A DNA stretch of 64,000 nt from Vibrio sinaloensis. Lineage in GTDB: Bacteria > Pseudomonadota > Gammaproteobacteria > Enterobacterales > Vibrionaceae. The stretch's first letter is position 1; each line of letters starts with the position of its first letter. Positions 63,881 to 64,000 of this stretch are shown here, in pieces. The position numbers were made by a program, and so were the translations under genes. Location of the stretch: contig NZ_JWLV01000001.1 in the NCBI RefSeq assembly GCF_000808535.1, positions 840,630-904,629 on the forward strand, read 5' to 3'. Below the pieces are notes generated by a model. It saw only the letters and a program-made list of their open reading frames with translations, searched no databases and had not been told where the DNA came from.

Positions 63881-64000
63881 GTTTGTACCTTAAGTCGAAA
63901 TCAAGGTTCGATGCTAGCACGAGCGCAAACCGGAAAACAGTGAACTGGGCGACACCCCAATTGAATGTTCGCGCTTAGCGAGGGTCTGTTGACCTTTCGC

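Overview
The window looks like a piece of a Vibrio genome, most likely the smaller, second chromosome. This is inferred from gene content, not from a search. The clues are the malT / malP-malQ / glgB block, a second groES-groEL copy, a gammaproteobacterial YibL protein, two methyl-accepting chemotaxis proteins, many LysR regulators and a FecBCDE-type iron importer. Coding density is high and genes lie on both strands. I saw no rRNA, tRNA, CRISPR array, insertion sequence or prophage.

Layout. 1-5.5 kb: the 3' part of a chemotaxis receptor followed by a stand-alone sugar-binding protein, a small barrel-like protein coupled to a secreted leishmanolysin-like protease, a Cof-type HAD phosphatase, and a VOC protein beside the relic of a second glyoxalase gene. 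5.6-16.1 kb: maltodextrin/glycogen metabolism (glgB, malQ, malP on the minus strand, malT divergent). The malP-malT gap holds three MalT-type boxes and three CRP-like sites. 16-23.3 kb: a large lipoprotein, an alkaline-phosphatase-superfamily enzyme, yibL and a secreted DUF4344-type protein. 23.5-27.4 kb: a Fur box and a translationally coupled fecBCDE-like operon. 27.5-32.6 kb: a Cache-domain chemoreceptor with a sigma28-type promoter, a P-loop kinase-like protein, and a hybrid histidine kinase overlapping a YedY-like periplasmic protein. 32.7-41.7 kb: two divergent LysR/NAD(P)-binding-protein pairs, small proteins, a tandem QueD-like protein, an AraC/YHS pair, an APH-fold protein and a thioesterase. 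41.8-44.3 kb: groES2-groEL2 behind a good sigma32-type promoter. 44.3-50.6 kb: a rhodanese, a prolyl oligopeptidase, an ABC-F ATPase with a leader peptide and attenuator-like mRNA structure, and an XRE/DUF2975 pair. 50.7-54.5 kb: LysR, an alanine/ornithine-racemase-like enzyme and a YfcC transporter. 54.5-64 kb: an FAD dehydrogenase, a 7Fe ferredoxin, an AT-rich accessory patch (RidA, lipoprotein, DUF4062), an SPOUT methyltransferase, an HD hydrolase, an AhpD-like protein, LysR, LysE, NfsA and YajD.

How the parts work together. Maltodextrins would be processed by MalP and MalQ under MalT/CRP control, with GlgB making branched glucan from the same pool. The fec-like operon would import ferric chelates under Fur, but no outer-membrane receptor is present. 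The strongest candidate for something undescribed is the 47.28-47.49 kb leader of the ABC-F gene. It has a strongly translated 26-codon ORF, four mutually complementary segments and a start site whose weak Shine-Dalgarno sequence lies inside the last segment. This is the layout of ribosome-stalling attenuators that control antibiotic-resistance genes.
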